64,000 nucleotides of DNA, taken from positions 806,001 through 870,000 of the forward strand of contig NZ_FXUE01000002.1 in NCBI RefSeq assembly GCF_900182935.1, written 5' to 3'. Positions 1 through 8,251 of the stretch are shown here, piece by piece. The DNA comes from Fibrobacter sp. UWB10. Its GTDB lineage: Bacteria > Fibrobacterota > Fibrobacteria > Fibrobacterales > Fibrobacteraceae. The notes under the pieces were generated by a model, which was given only the letters and a program-made list of their open reading frames with translations, did not search any database and had not been told where the DNA came from. Positions within the stretch are counted from its first letter, which is position 1. Each line of letters opens with the position of its first letter. Both the position numbers and the translations under genes were made by a program.

Positions 1-309
1 TCGGAAGCAAAGTATTTGATTGAAACCTGGCTCAAAAGCCATTATGGCAAGAATGCCAAGGTCGATACATTGCCGCTTCCGCCACAGCGTAAGCTTGACG
101 ATGGTCAGATTTTGCCGGCCAGCTACATGAACTTTATTTATGCAAATGGTGCGCTGATTTTCCCGAAGTACAAGTCTCCGAATGATGCGAAGGCGAAGGC
201 TTACTTTGAAAGCGTGTACCCGGACCGTAAGGTTATCGGGCTAGATTGCCGCACTGTGATTGAAGAGGGCGGCAGCCTGCATTGCATGAGCAAGCATGAA
301 AGTTTTTAA
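1..309 (+). CDS. aguA: Agmatine deiminase, C-terminal part (partial)
   Basis: The reading frame is open from the first base, so this is the 3' end of a longer gene that starts outside the window. The 102 visible residues match the end of the agmatine deiminase / PPAD-like family, which converts agmatine to N-carbamoylputrescine in polyamine synthesis. The motif GGSLHCMSKH near the end holds the family's catalytic cysteine (GG-x-x-HC). The stretch DGQILPASYMNFIYANG is also typical. A TTG at 16 is an internal codon and not a start. The gene converges on the next one with a shared hairpin terminator between them. Confidence 0.85.
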   Translation, partial: SEAKYLIETWLKSHYGKNAKVDTLPLPPQRKLDDGQILPASYMNFIYANGALIFPKYKSPNDAKAKAYFESVYPDRKVIGLDCRTVIEEGGSLHCMSKHESF

Positions 310-473
310 GGGAAACCCTTAAAAATCTTTTTTATAATGCGGGAGGGGCCCCAGCTCGGAGTTGCGAAGGCCGCCCGGTCCCCTCCCTGCACCCTCCCCT
401 TCCCTGGCCGACGCAGCCAGGACCTTGTCGATGAAGAACATTTGTTCTTTTTAACTATTTATCCTCACAACAA
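310..473. repeat. GC-rich intergenic repeat between convergent genes
   Basis: No gene is visible here. A GC-rich block at about 345-405 has opposed G-runs and C-runs around the words CGGAGTTGCGAA. It resembles the block at 22796-22890 (words GACGGAGTGCGAA between G-runs and C-runs), so it is probably one copy of a dispersed genomic repeat. No function is claimed. Confidence 0.4.
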
Positions 474-503
474 AAAAACTGTGACTTGAAAATCACAGTT
501 TTT
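474..503. terminator. Bidirectional hairpin terminator
   Basis: An 11-bp perfect stem (AAAAACTGTGA / TCACAGTTTTT) with an 8-nt loop gives a U-run in both directions. It sits between the convergent agmatine deiminase and Mur ligase genes. Confidence 0.85.
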
Positions 504-533
504 ATAGAGTTCTAATTACAAGAATTACATGAT

Positions 534-1940
534 TTATTGTTCTAGTAATTTTTGAACATGTTGCGCGAAGGCTTGGAGGCTGGGGTCGCGGGCACCCATT
601 AAGAGGATGGTATCGCCGGGCTGAGCCACTTCAACCATTTTCTCAGCGCACTTGTCGCGATCTTCGATGTAGATGGCTTCGCAGCCCTTCAGAAGCAAAT
701 CATCGGCGAGGTCACCGGCGCTGATGTCGCGGGTGACGGTGCCGCCAGCATAGTAAATCTGGCTGAAGAAGATGACGTCGTTGTCGCGGTCGTCGTCAAA
801 GTCCTTCGGGCGAAGCGTCTTCGAGATGAATTCGACAAGGTCATTGCGGAGGAATCGCGTGGGGCCAAAGCCGTGAGGCTGGAACCAGGCGATGACGCGG
901 CCTTCAGTAAAGTCCTGTGCGCTCTTGATGCTGGCAGCAATTTTCGCCGGATTGTGGGCGAAGTCGTCTACGAGAGTCACGCCGTTGAAGGTTCCGAGAA
1001 TCTGGTGACGGCGGAATACGCCTGGGAATGTGGCAAGGGCGTCGGCGCAGGTGTGCAGTGTTACGCCTGCGCGGAGAGCGGCAGCCGTTGCGGCCAGGGC
1101 ATTTTCCATATTGTGCTTGCCCGGGAGCGGCACGACGAATTTTACCAGTTCTGCCTGGTGGCGCACACGGAACTGAATCGAGGTTCCGACAGACTTGAAG
1201 TCTGTGCCCTGCACGCCTACATAGTTTTCGAATCCGAAGTCGAATTCACGGCCGGCGCTGAATTTCTTAGCGAGCGGATGCGCGTCGTTCACGATCAGAA
1301 TCTTGCCGTTGTCCAAAATGTTGTGGCTGAACTTGAGGAAGATTTCTTGGAGTTCGTTCATTTCCTTGTGGTCCTTGTCCACATTCAGAATCAAACCGAT
1401 TTCGGGTTCGTAGCGGACCAGCGTTCCGTCGCTTTCGTCTGCTTCGACAACGAGCCATTCACCCTTGCCCGAAACGGCGTTACCAATCTTGCCTTCTTTC
1501 TGCAAGTTCACGAGGCCAGCACCCGTCATCACGGAAGGCTGGAGGCCTGCATACTGCAAAATGTGATAAATCATGGCGGTCACGGTAGACTTTCCGCTGG
1601 TGCCCGAAACGGCGATGGTCTTTGCTTCTTTAGAAATCTTTGCGAGCATTTCGCTGCGGTGCATCACCGGGATTCCGAGCTCTTTGGCGCGCTTGAGGTC
1701 CGGATTCGAGTCTTCAATGGCGGTACTTACCACCACTGCATTCAAGCCTTCTACAACGCCAGAGCCGTCCTGCGGAAAGCACTTAACGCCACATTCTTCA
1801 AGCTGATTCATAACGAGGGGCTTTTCTGCCGCACTAAACTGGCGGTCCGAACCGCTAATTGCTACACCCTTGCCAACAAGATACTGGGCAATGGCACTCA
1901 TGCCTACGCCCGCAACACCGATAAAAAAATAAGATTCCAT
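534..1940 (-). CDS. MurC/Mpl-like Mur ligase
   Basis: The 468-residue protein has the three-domain build of Mur ligases, which join an amino acid or peptide to UDP-N-acetylmuramate in the cytoplasm. Seen: an N-terminal UDP-binding motif GVAGVGMSAIA, a P-loop GTSGKSTVTAM at about 113, EADESDG at about 167, and DDFAHNPAKIAASI at about 325. Canonical MurC and Mpl have GTHGKTTTT and a DYxHHP-type motif, so this is a divergent branch and could be a second MurC, an Mpl-type recycling ligase or a relative with another substrate. A TACATT hexamer ends 7 nt before the ATG and no ribosome binding site is visible, so the mRNA may be leaderless. Confidence 0.75.
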   Translation of the reverse strand: MESYFFIGVAGVGMSAIAQYLVGKGVAISGSDRQFSAAEKPLVMNQLEECGVKCFPQDGSGVVEGLNAVVVSTAIEDSNPDLKRAKELGIPVMHRSEMLAKISKEAKTIAVSGTSGKSTVTAMIYHILQYAGLQPSVMTGAGLVNLQKEGKIGNAVSGKGEWLVVEADESDGTLVRYEPEIGLILNVDKDHKEMNELQEIFLKFSHNILDNGKILIVNDAHPLAKKFSAGREFDFGFENYVGVQGTDFKSVGTSIQFRVRHQAELVKFVVPLPGKHNMENALAATAAALRAGVTLHTCADALATFPGVFRRHQILGTFNGVTLVDDFAHNPAKIAASIKSAQDFTEGRVIAWFQPHGFGPTRFLRNDLVEFISKTLRPKDFDDDRDNDVIFFSQIYYAGGTVTRDISAGDLADDLLLKGCEAIYIEDRDKCAEKMVEVAQPGDTILLMGARDPSLQAFAQHVQKLLEQ

Positions 1941-2123
1941 GCGAGGAAATGTAGTAAATCAGGATAGTTTTAATTGAAATTTTTTGATGATCACACGGAT
2001 TCGATTTTACTAACGTAAAATCAATTAAAAAACAATCAGATATACCATGAAAAAAACGTTAGTTTTTTCCAATCCGTGTGGCATATTTAATGCGATTTGA
2101 ATCTGTTTTTATATATTAAAGTC

Positions 2124-2669
2124 ATGAACTTCTCGGATTCAAGATTCACGACGATTGCGCACCGCAACTTGTGGGGTGAATGGACGTTCGTGTTCGAGAA
2201 ATCCAAGCTGTGTAGCCTGCGCTATACGGGAGAAGGTGTTCCGAGTTCGGTTCAGGCCTGCGCTTACGCCGAGCCGGATGTGGTTCAGACTTTATCGTCG
2301 ACGGTGGCCCGCGCCTACCGCAAGGCCGTACAGCAGTTGAACCTGTACCTGGCCGGAAAGCTCCAGGAATTTTCGCTCCCGCTCAAGGTGTACGGCACTG
2401 ATTTCCAGATGAAAGTCTGGGATGCCATCACCGAGATTCCTTACGGAGAAACTCGTACCTATCAGCAGGTTGCCGAAGCGGTTGGAGAGCCCCGCGCCAC
2501 GCGTGCCGTGGGCGCCGCCCTCCGCGCGAACCCGTTACAGATTATCCTCCCCTGCCATCGCGTGGTGGGCAAGGGCGGAAGCCTAGTCGGCTACGCCCTG
2601 GGGCTTGATCTCAAGCGGAGACTCCTCGTTATCGAAGGCGCAATCCCGCAGGAACTCCTATTAGAGTAA
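2124..2669 (+). CDS. ogt: Methylated-DNA-[protein]-cysteine S-methyltransferase
   Basis: Suicide repair protein that moves alkyl groups from O6-alkylguanine to its own cysteine. The C-terminal domain is complete: helix-turn-helix region EIPYGETRTYQQVAEAVG, then the active-site motif LPCHRVVGKGGSLVGY. It is 181 residues long with this start, usual for Ogt. An upstream TTG at 2097 keeps the frame open, but the ATG at 2124 is preferred: TATATT (2112-2117) lies 6 nt before it, which would put the transcript start at or next to this ATG. No ribosome binding site is seen. A long hairpin follows the gene. Confidence 0.85.
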   Translation: MNFSDSRFTTIAHRNLWGEWTFVFEKSKLCSLRYTGEGVPSSVQACAYAEPDVVQTLSSTVARAYRKAVQQLNLYLAGKLQEFSLPLKVYGTDFQMKVWDAITEIPYGETRTYQQVAEAVGEPRATRAVGAALRANPLQIILPCHRVVGKGGSLVGYALGLDLKRRLLVIEGAIPQELLLE

Positions 2670-2688
2670 GCATTCTTGCCGAGGCTTG

Positions 2689-2710
2689 CAAACAGGTATT
2701 AACCTGTTTG
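2689..2710. other. Perfect 9-bp inverted repeat
   Basis: CAAACAGGT-ATTA-ACCTGTTTG lies 20 nt after the ogt stop. It has no U-run, so it could be an RNA-stabilising hairpin or a protein site rather than a terminator. Confidence 0.45.
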
Positions 2711-2721
2711 TAAGACGAAGG

Positions 2722-2774
2722 AAGACCAAAGACAAACTAATCCTTTTGGAGTTCTCATAGATCTTTGGTCTTTT
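2722..2774 (+). terminator. Long-loop hairpin terminator after ogt
   Basis: An 11-bp perfect stem AAGACCAAAGA / TCTTTGGTCTT with a loop of about 29 nt is followed by T residues. Confidence 0.6.
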
Positions 2775-2784
2775 CACAAATCGT

Positions 2785-2816
2785 AAAAAAAGCACCCCGG
2801 AGAACCGAGGTGCTTT
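2785..2816 (-). terminator. Hairpin terminator of the 55-residue gene
   Basis: The stem AAAGCACC / GGTGCTTT extends inward with CGG/CCG pairs. On the minus strand it ends in a T-run and lies 12 bases past the small gene at 2828-2995. Confidence 0.75.
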
Positions 2817-2827
2817 CAACTAAAGGC

Positions 2828-2995
2828 TTATTTGCCCGTCGTCGAGGCTTTGGGCTTCTGGCGTAGCGGGCGGAGTCTAATAAATTTTTTACCGCTGTGG
2901 ACCGGGAGCGCTTTGACTCCCTCGCCAGCATGCGACACGCGGACCTCCCCTGCTAGTTCCGTCTGCCCAGTAAATAGGTTATGATTGATAGCCAT
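2828..2995 (-). CDS. Small basic protein of 55 residues, unknown function
   Basis: This reading frame encodes MAINHNLFTGQTELAGEVRV... and ends ...KASTTGK. It is basic (many K/R in the second half), with no membrane segment or signal peptide. Support for it as a gene comes from its surroundings. A consensus-like promoter stands directly upstream: TTGACA at 3024-3029, a 16-bp spacer, TAAATT at 3002-3007, then 6 nt to the ATG. A strong terminator lies just downstream. It would be a leaderless message. I do not recognise the family. Confidence 0.6.
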   Translation of the reverse strand: MAINHNLFTGQTELAGEVRVSHAGEGVKALPVHSGKKFIRLRPLRQKPKASTTGK

Positions 2996-3001
2996 ACTTT
3001 G

Positions 3002-3029
3002 AATTTACTAAAAAATTTTTTTCTGTCAA
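3002..3029 (-). promoter_or_regulatory. Sigma-70-type promoter for the 55-residue gene
   Basis: Minus strand: TTGACA, 16-bp A/T-rich spacer, TAAATT. The -10 box ends 6 nt before the start codon at 2995, which predicts a leaderless transcript. Confidence 0.6.
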
Positions 3030-3147
3030 CTATTCCAAATTAAACTACTTGGCGAGAAGAACATCCTTTGGGCTACATTCGTTTTTTTTATATTGTTAGG
3101 GCAAAATTTTGGTTGCGCCCCTGGCGGACCGCAAAAAAGGAACATAT

Positions 3148-4533
3148 ATGAGAAACTCGCTCAAGATCGAAGGTCAGGTCAAGACTTACCTTAAAGAAGA
3201 TGAACTCCCGAAGGCATGGTACAACGTCCGTGCCGACATGAAGAAGAAGCCCGCTCCTCTCCTGAATCCGGGTACCGGCAAGCCGGTTACGTTCGAAGAC
3301 CTTCAGCCGGTTTTCTGCGACGAACTCATCAAGCAGGAACTCGATAACGATACCGCTTACATCGAAATTCCGGAAGACATCCGCACGTTCTACAAGATGT
3401 ACCGTCCGTCTCCGCTCGTTCGCGCCTACTTCCTCGAACAGGCACTCGGCACTCCGGCTCACATCTACTACAAGTTCGAAGGCAATAACACCTCGGGTTC
3501 TCACAAGCTCAACTCCGCTATCGCTCAGGCCTACTACGCCAAGAAGCAGGGCCTCAAGGGCGTGACGACCGAAACGGGTGCAGGCCAGTGGGGCACCGCC
3601 CTTTCGATGTCCAGCGCCTTCTTTGGACTGGACTGCCAGGTTTACATGGTGAAGGTTTCTTACGAACAGAAGCCGTTCCGCCGCGAAGTCATGCGCACCT
3701 ACGGTGCCTCTGTGACTCCGTCTCCTTCCATGAACACCGAAATCGGTAAGAAGATTAACGCCGAATTCCCGGGCACCACCGGTAGCCTCGGCTGCGCCAT
3801 CTCCGAAGCCGTGGAAGCAGCCGTGAAGCAGCCGGGTTACCGCTACGTTCTCGGTTCCGTGCTGAACCAGGTGCTCCTCCACCAGTCCGTGATCGGTCTC
3901 GAAACCAAGGCCGCTCTCGACAAGCTCGGCGTGAAGGCCGACCTCATCATCGGTTGCGCCGGCGGTGGTTCTAACCTCGGCGGTCTCGTAAGCCCGTTCA
4001 TCGGTGAAAAGCTCCGTGGCGAAGCCGACTACGATATTCTCGCTGTGGAACCGGCAAGCTGCCCGAGCTTCACTCGCGGTAAGTACGCTTACGACTTCTG
4101 CGATACCGGTAAGGTTTGCCCGCTGGCCAAGATGTACACCCTCGGCTCCAGCTTCATTCCGTCTGCCAACCACGCCGGTGGCCTGCGCTACCACGGCATG
4201 AGCAGCATCCTCTCTGAACTCTACGATCAGGGCCTGATGCGTGCAACGTCTGTGGAACAGACCAAGGTGTTCGAAGCCGCAAAGCTCTTCGCCCAGACCG
4301 AAGGTATCCTCCCGGCTCCGGAATCCAGCCACGCTATCCGCGCTACCATCGACGAAGCCCTCAAGTGCAAGGAATCTGGCCAGGCCAAGAACATCGTGTT
4401 CGGCCTCACCGGTACGGGCTACTTCGACATGGTTGCTTACCAGAAGTTCAACGACGGTGAAATGAGCGACTACATCCCGACGGATGAAGACATCGCCAAG
4501 AGTCTCGCTCAGCTCCCGCAGGTCAACGGCTAG
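3148..4533 (+). CDS. trpB: Tryptophan synthase beta chain, TrpB2 type
   Basis: PLP enzyme that condenses indole and serine to tryptophan. The PLP lysine sits in NTSGSHKLNSA, the phosphate-binding glycines in GCAGGGSNLGG, and the C-terminus has GLTGTGYFDM. At 461 residues, with the N-terminal section LPKAWYNVRADM, it fits the longer TrpB2 subfamily, which often occurs without trpA. No trpA or other trp gene is adjacent. The frame is open from 3109, but AAAAAAGGAAC just before the ATG at 3148 decides the start. A 38-nt leader separates it from the first upstream candidate and a strong terminator follows. Confidence 0.92.
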   Translation: MRNSLKIEGQVKTYLKEDELPKAWYNVRADMKKKPAPLLNPGTGKPVTFEDLQPVFCDELIKQELDNDTAYIEIPEDIRTFYKMYRPSPLVRAYFLEQALGTPAHIYYKFEGNNTSGSHKLNSAIAQAYYAKKQGLKGVTTETGAGQWGTALSMSSAFFGLDCQVYMVKVSYEQKPFRREVMRTYGASVTPSPSMNTEIGKKINAEFPGTTGSLGCAISEAVEAAVKQPGYRYVLGSVLNQVLLHQSVIGLETKAALDKLGVKADLIIGCAGGGSNLGGLVSPFIGEKLRGEADYDILAVEPASCPSFTRGKYAYDFCDTGKVCPLAKMYTLGSSFIPSANHAGGLRYHGMSSILSELYDQGLMRATSVEQTKVFEAAKLFAQTEGILPAPESSHAIRATIDEALKCKESGQAKNIVFGLTGTGYFDMVAYQKFNDGEMSDYIPTDEDIAKSLAQLPQVNG

Positions 4534-4539
4534 CTAAAA

Positions 4540-4573
4540 CGTCATTGCGAGGAACGCAGTGACGAAGCAATCC
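4540..4573. repeat. Palindromic repeat of the GTCATTGCGAGG type
   Basis: The words GTCATTGCGAGGAACGCAGT and GACGAAGCAATCC form an imperfect palindrome. Repeats of this wording are common between genes in many bacterial genomes. It lies between the trpB stop and its terminator. Confidence 0.6.
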
Positions 4574-4588
4574 ATCCTTAAATAGATT

Positions 4589-4615
4589 AGCCCCGGATTT
4601 AATCCGGGGCTTTTT
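4589..4615 (+). terminator. Terminator after trpB
   Basis: AGCCCCGGATT / AATCCGGGGCT stem with a 2-nt loop, followed by TTTTT. Confidence 0.9.
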
Positions 4616-4639
4616 GCTTATATCTTTAATCGTTCTGTC

Positions 4640-5710
4640 CTAGTTCTTGCTACCAGTGACGCGGTAGCGGAATTCTCGCCCATTCTTTTTGAAGCGAACG
4701 AATAGGGCCTGTTCCTTTTTGTCGTAATAGAGCTTCGGCTGTTGCGGTTTTACGGCCTGCAGGCGCGGCAAGCTGCGGATAGCATCCGTGCTGTCCTGTT
4801 TTGTGGAATCCGTCACCACGGAATCTGTTTTGACCGAATCCGTCTTCACGGTATCTTTTGAGGTCGTATCAGGCTCGGGTTCTTGAGCCTTCAAAAGTTC
4901 CAGCATTTTTTCGGCATAGCGTTCGCCAAACGTCTGGTAACCTTCGCGCGTAAAGTGCAGCGTATAGCTGGCTTCTTTAAGTGCCGGGCAGCCCTGTGCC
5001 GAAATCAAGTGACCGTTCGGAATAAGGTCTGCCGCCTGCTTTACTGCGTCGTTGCGCCAGCCGAGATCGCCCGTAGGAGCAAGTTCGCCAATCAGAATCG
5101 GAGTCTTTTCCGGGTCGAGTTCCAGCTCGGCAATCAGGTCGTCGTAGACTTTTTTCACACGTTTCGGCCAGTCGTTCATCTGGTAATCCGCTTCGCCCTG
5201 ATGGAAGAGGAATCCCTTAATGACGCCTTTCTGCTTTGCGATTTTTCCCATCTCGACAATGCGCTTGTAAGCATCGCCTCCGTATTCGTCCAGGTACTGA
5301 ATCCACCAGGTATCGCCCTTGTTCTTGGCGTTCTGCACGTAACTCTTGTTGCGGTCCTTGTCGAACAGGTCAATGCTCTGCCCACCAATCGCCACGTTCG
5401 CGACAGCCACCGTAATGCTATCCGGCAATTCCTTGATCATTTTGCGACCGAAGAAATCGACAATGCCGACCTTGGATTGGCTATGCCCCATCGGGGGTGC
5501 CGCCGGGTAAAACTCACCCACGGTCTGCCCGGAATGGTTGCCTGCACGCAGCACCTGGAACCGTGGATTGGTTTGACGGTCCGAATCGGTCACGGTCGCC
5601 TGCCCCGACATATTCGACTGTCCGTAGGCCAGGTAGATATGTAGATTAGGGTCTTGAGCCAAGGCGGCGACACAAAGCGCCGTCGTCAAAAACAGGGATT
5701 TTCCAAACAT
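4640..5710 (-). CDS. Secreted carbohydrate esterase (CE6 / SASA domain)
   Basis: A 356-residue exported esterase that probably removes acetyl groups from xylan. After a signal peptide (MFGKSLFLTTALCVAALAQ) comes the SGNH-like domain: YGQSNMSGQ with the catalytic serine at about 35, and FHQGEAD near 190, as in CE6 / sialate O-acetylesterase-like proteins. A Thr/Ser/Asp-rich linker with repeated KTDSV units (about 280-305) leads to a short basic C-terminal section, probably a cell-surface or secretion tail. The frame extends to 5779, but AAGGAGGCTCGT before the ATG at 5710 sets the start. A hairpin terminator of the next gene lies upstream. Confidence 0.82.
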   Translation of the reverse strand: MFGKSLFLTTALCVAALAQDPNLHIYLAYGQSNMSGQATVTDSDRQTNPRFQVLRAGNHSGQTVGEFYPAAPPMGHSQSKVGIVDFFGRKMIKELPDSITVAVANVAIGGQSIDLFDKDRNKSYVQNAKNKGDTWWIQYLDEYGGDAYKRIVEMGKIAKQKGVIKGFLFHQGEADYQMNDWPKRVKKVYDDLIAELELDPEKTPILIGELAPTGDLGWRNDAVKQAADLIPNGHLISAQGCPALKEASYTLHFTREGYQTFGERYAEKMLELLKAQEPEPDTTSKDTVKTDSVKTDSVVTDSTKQDSTDAIRSLPRLQAVKPQQPKLYYDKKEQALFVRFKKNGREFRYRVTGSKN

Positions 5711-5797
5711 ACGAGCCTCCTTTTTACCACACCAAACAATACCAAGATAATAAATGCAAATGAAAAATGGAGTTTGCATTTGTGCAAAATCATAAAA

Positions 5798-5826
5798 TTA
5801 AAGGGAGGATAAATCCTCCCTCTTTA
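5798..5826 (-). terminator. Terminator of the HExxH/hexapeptide gene at 5845
   Basis: AAAGGGAGGAT-AA-ATCCTCCCTCTTT forms a long stem with one bulge, just past the stop codon at 5845. Confidence 0.8.
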
Positions 5827-5844
5827 ATCGGCTATGCTTTATGC

Positions 5845-8094
5845 CTAGCGAACGTTTATGCGATGCATTTTATGGGTGTTTTTGCCGCGAACCAGGTACA
5901 AACCGCTGTTGAAACCGGCTGCACGGAGAGTTTCGTTCAAAGATACACCCTGGGTCATATTGACAGAGCCGAGACGTTTGCCCTTTAAGTCAAAGACTTG
6001 GAACGTTTCGTCTGTAGCCTTCAAGTTGGTATTCTGCGCAGGCGAAATCGATGCGATAATGGGCTTTTGTACCCTATAGTAATCTTCGTAGATTCTGTAC
6101 CATTCGGCATTTTCGATACTTGCAGTAACTTCAACCATGGGTTCTGTACGATTGGCACCGAAATTGTCATTATTCACCTTGTTGGTATCAATGTTGCCAT
6201 AGAAAACGCCCTTGGTATAATCCTTCATCGGTTCATACGGATCAGGTTCAAAATCGCCAAGCAGCTGCGCCGTTCCGGAAACATTCATATTATCCAACGG
6301 CACAAATACGGTGTAAATCTTGGCATCGTCTTTAATTTTGCTGTTCTTAATTACCGAAAGAGCGCCAATTTTCGCATTTCCGCGAATGTTACCGCTTACG
6401 ATCCAGGCATCGTCTTCGATTACAGCGTTTTCTCTAAAGTAACCCGCTGAAATAAAGGCTCGATCGCGAACAATAACATTTCCATCAAATGTACCGCCAT
6501 CAACTACTGCGAAGTCTTCAATGCGTACATTTCCAATCATCTTACCGCCATTCACTACGGCATTCGGGCCAACGTATACAGAGGGCGCAACATAAGCTGT
6601 GTTACTTACGAAACCGCCACCATTTTCATGCCTTCTGTAATTGGTTGTATCGGCAGGCACCCAGAAGTTCTTGTTGTAACCTTCAGGCTTGCCGTTATTG
6701 ATTTGAATCATGTACGGATAGCGATAAATGCTGTAGTAGAATTGGTCAAACAGAATTTTGTGCATTTCAGTCGGTGTAGCGGCAACAGCAAGCCACAGGG
6801 CCTTATCGTCAGCTTTGGTTTCAATATCAAGATTGAATGCCGTACCAGCCTTCATTTCGCTATAACGCGGTGTACCATCGGCACCTTCTGCAATCAGGCC
6901 AACTCTCCAGCCCGAAGCGGGATTTGGCACTTGATCCGGGGAATATTTGCACCAATGAACTCCGTTCACATCGTGCCTATCAAAACAATCGTAGCCATCA
7001 ACGACCTTCTCATCTTGAACGATACCGCGGAACTTGACCTTTACGCGTCCCACGCTATCGGGGTAAATACGCACAAGGTTATAGCCCCAGCGCTGCGGCG
7101 CCCAATAGCTCGGCGAAATGTAACGGTTGTCTGCAGAGTCAATCCTATTGAGCATCGTGACGCGGGCATGAGAATTCGCCTTTCTTAAAGAATCTGTACT
7201 ACGCCGTGTCGAAAACTCGTAGTCGCCCCATTTTTCTCGGTACATTTTTTTGTGAGTTTTCTCATATTCAAGAGTTGCCTGTCTCATGGCGAAACGTCCG
7301 AATTCGTCGTTCAAAGAATCAAGCGTCCAGTTGTCAAAAACAGCAAGCATCGCATCAAACGGCGTTTGGTCAACTACCCCTTTGGGAGAATCGGTCCATA
7401 TTTTGTTCACCACTCGAGCACCAGCAACTCCACCGCCAAATTTTTCTTTTAGATGTTCCAAAAAATGCCAGTTGTTGTACTGGTCTATCGAAGAACCATA
7501 ATAGATATAAGGGAAATCAATCAATTGCTCGGATCCATTAGGAACCCTATCTGAAAAATGCTGATGCATCGTCCAGTTTGCATGGGATTCAACAATCCAC
7601 CCTGCAAAGCTACCATCTCCTATATCACCTGCAAAGCTTTGCAATCCATGAGCATACTCATGCGCAAGTTCCATATAGGCATATATTTGGCTTTCTCCTG
7701 CCCAAATGCCGGCCGAACACTCACCATTGTCATCACAAGCGTCTCCGTCTCGACCTCCATAAAGATAATTGATGATTTCATCGTTTAGAATATACACATT
7801 GTTCTTTATTTTGTTGTTTGCATTACTCGGTTGCGGAAGCATCCATTTTAATGAATCATGATAAAAATGAAATGTACTCTCAAGAATGTTTAGTGTTCTT
7901 TGAACCTGAGCAGAATCTACGTTTATCGAATTATAGATTCCATTGTAATATCCATCGTATATGCAAACAGCAAAATGATCGGACGAATTAATTTGCCGAT
8001 ATCCTTTTGTAGGGCACACAGATGTCCAAGTCGTAGCCTCGGTGCACGCAAGGCCGCCTAAAAGTGCGATTCCTATCGCAATTGTTTTCTTCAT
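5845..8094 (-). CDS. Secreted HExxH protein with hexapeptide-repeat stalk, copy 1
   Basis: A 749-residue exported protein. Seen in order: signal peptide (1-20); a domain with the zinc-protease-like motif AHEYAHGLQ at about 144-152 followed by ESHANW, resembling DUF6055; a beta-rich middle; a stretch of about 100 residues (roughly 530-640) of hexapeptide-type repeats (AVVNGGKMIGNVRIEDFAVV...), predicted to form a left-handed beta-helix; and a C-terminal tail FQVFDLKGKRLGSV...GLYLVRG...HRINVR like type IX sorting tails. Substrate unknown. The start is set by AGGAG before the ATG. The neighbour at 8252-10558 is a clear paralogue. Confidence 0.75.
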   Translation of the reverse strand: MKKTIAIGIALLGGLACTEATTWTSVCPTKGYRQINSSDHFAVCIYDGYYNGIYNSINVDSAQVQRTLNILESTFHFYHDSLKWMLPQPSNANNKIKNNVYILNDEIINYLYGGRDGDACDDNGECSAGIWAGESQIYAYMELAHEYAHGLQSFAGDIGDGSFAGWIVESHANWTMHQHFSDRVPNGSEQLIDFPYIYYGSSIDQYNNWHFLEHLKEKFGGGVAGARVVNKIWTDSPKGVVDQTPFDAMLAVFDNWTLDSLNDEFGRFAMRQATLEYEKTHKKMYREKWGDYEFSTRRSTDSLRKANSHARVTMLNRIDSADNRYISPSYWAPQRWGYNLVRIYPDSVGRVKVKFRGIVQDEKVVDGYDCFDRHDVNGVHWCKYSPDQVPNPASGWRVGLIAEGADGTPRYSEMKAGTAFNLDIETKADDKALWLAVAATPTEMHKILFDQFYYSIYRYPYMIQINNGKPEGYNKNFWVPADTTNYRRHENGGGFVSNTAYVAPSVYVGPNAVVNGGKMIGNVRIEDFAVVDGGTFDGNVIVRDRAFISAGYFRENAVIEDDAWIVSGNIRGNAKIGALSVIKNSKIKDDAKIYTVFVPLDNMNVSGTAQLLGDFEPDPYEPMKDYTKGVFYGNIDTNKVNNDNFGANRTEPMVEVTASIENAEWYRIYEDYYRVQKPIIASISPAQNTNLKATDETFQVFDLKGKRLGSVNMTQGVSLNETLRAAGFNSGLYLVRGKNTHKMHRINVR

Positions 8095-8202
8095 GATGAC
8101 TCCTATTCCCTCAAGGGACCATTCCCAAAGGGAATAGAAGCAATATACTCTATTTTGTACTTAAACGATTGAAGACAAGTTTTGTATAATCAAAATAAAA
8201 TA

Positions 8203-8228
8203 AAGGCCATCTTGTGAAAGATGACCTT
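8203..8228 (-). terminator. Terminator between the two paralogues
   Basis: AAGGCCATCTT / AAGATGACCTT stem with a GTGA loop and a T-rich minus-strand exit, just past the stop of the gene ending at 8252. Confidence 0.7.
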
Positions 8229-8251
8229 ATCAATAACTTAATTAATTTGTC

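Noticed and set aside
873-1967. 364-residue open frame on the plus strand
   Set aside because: It lies opposite the Mur ligase gene; the composition is that of a reversed coding strand.
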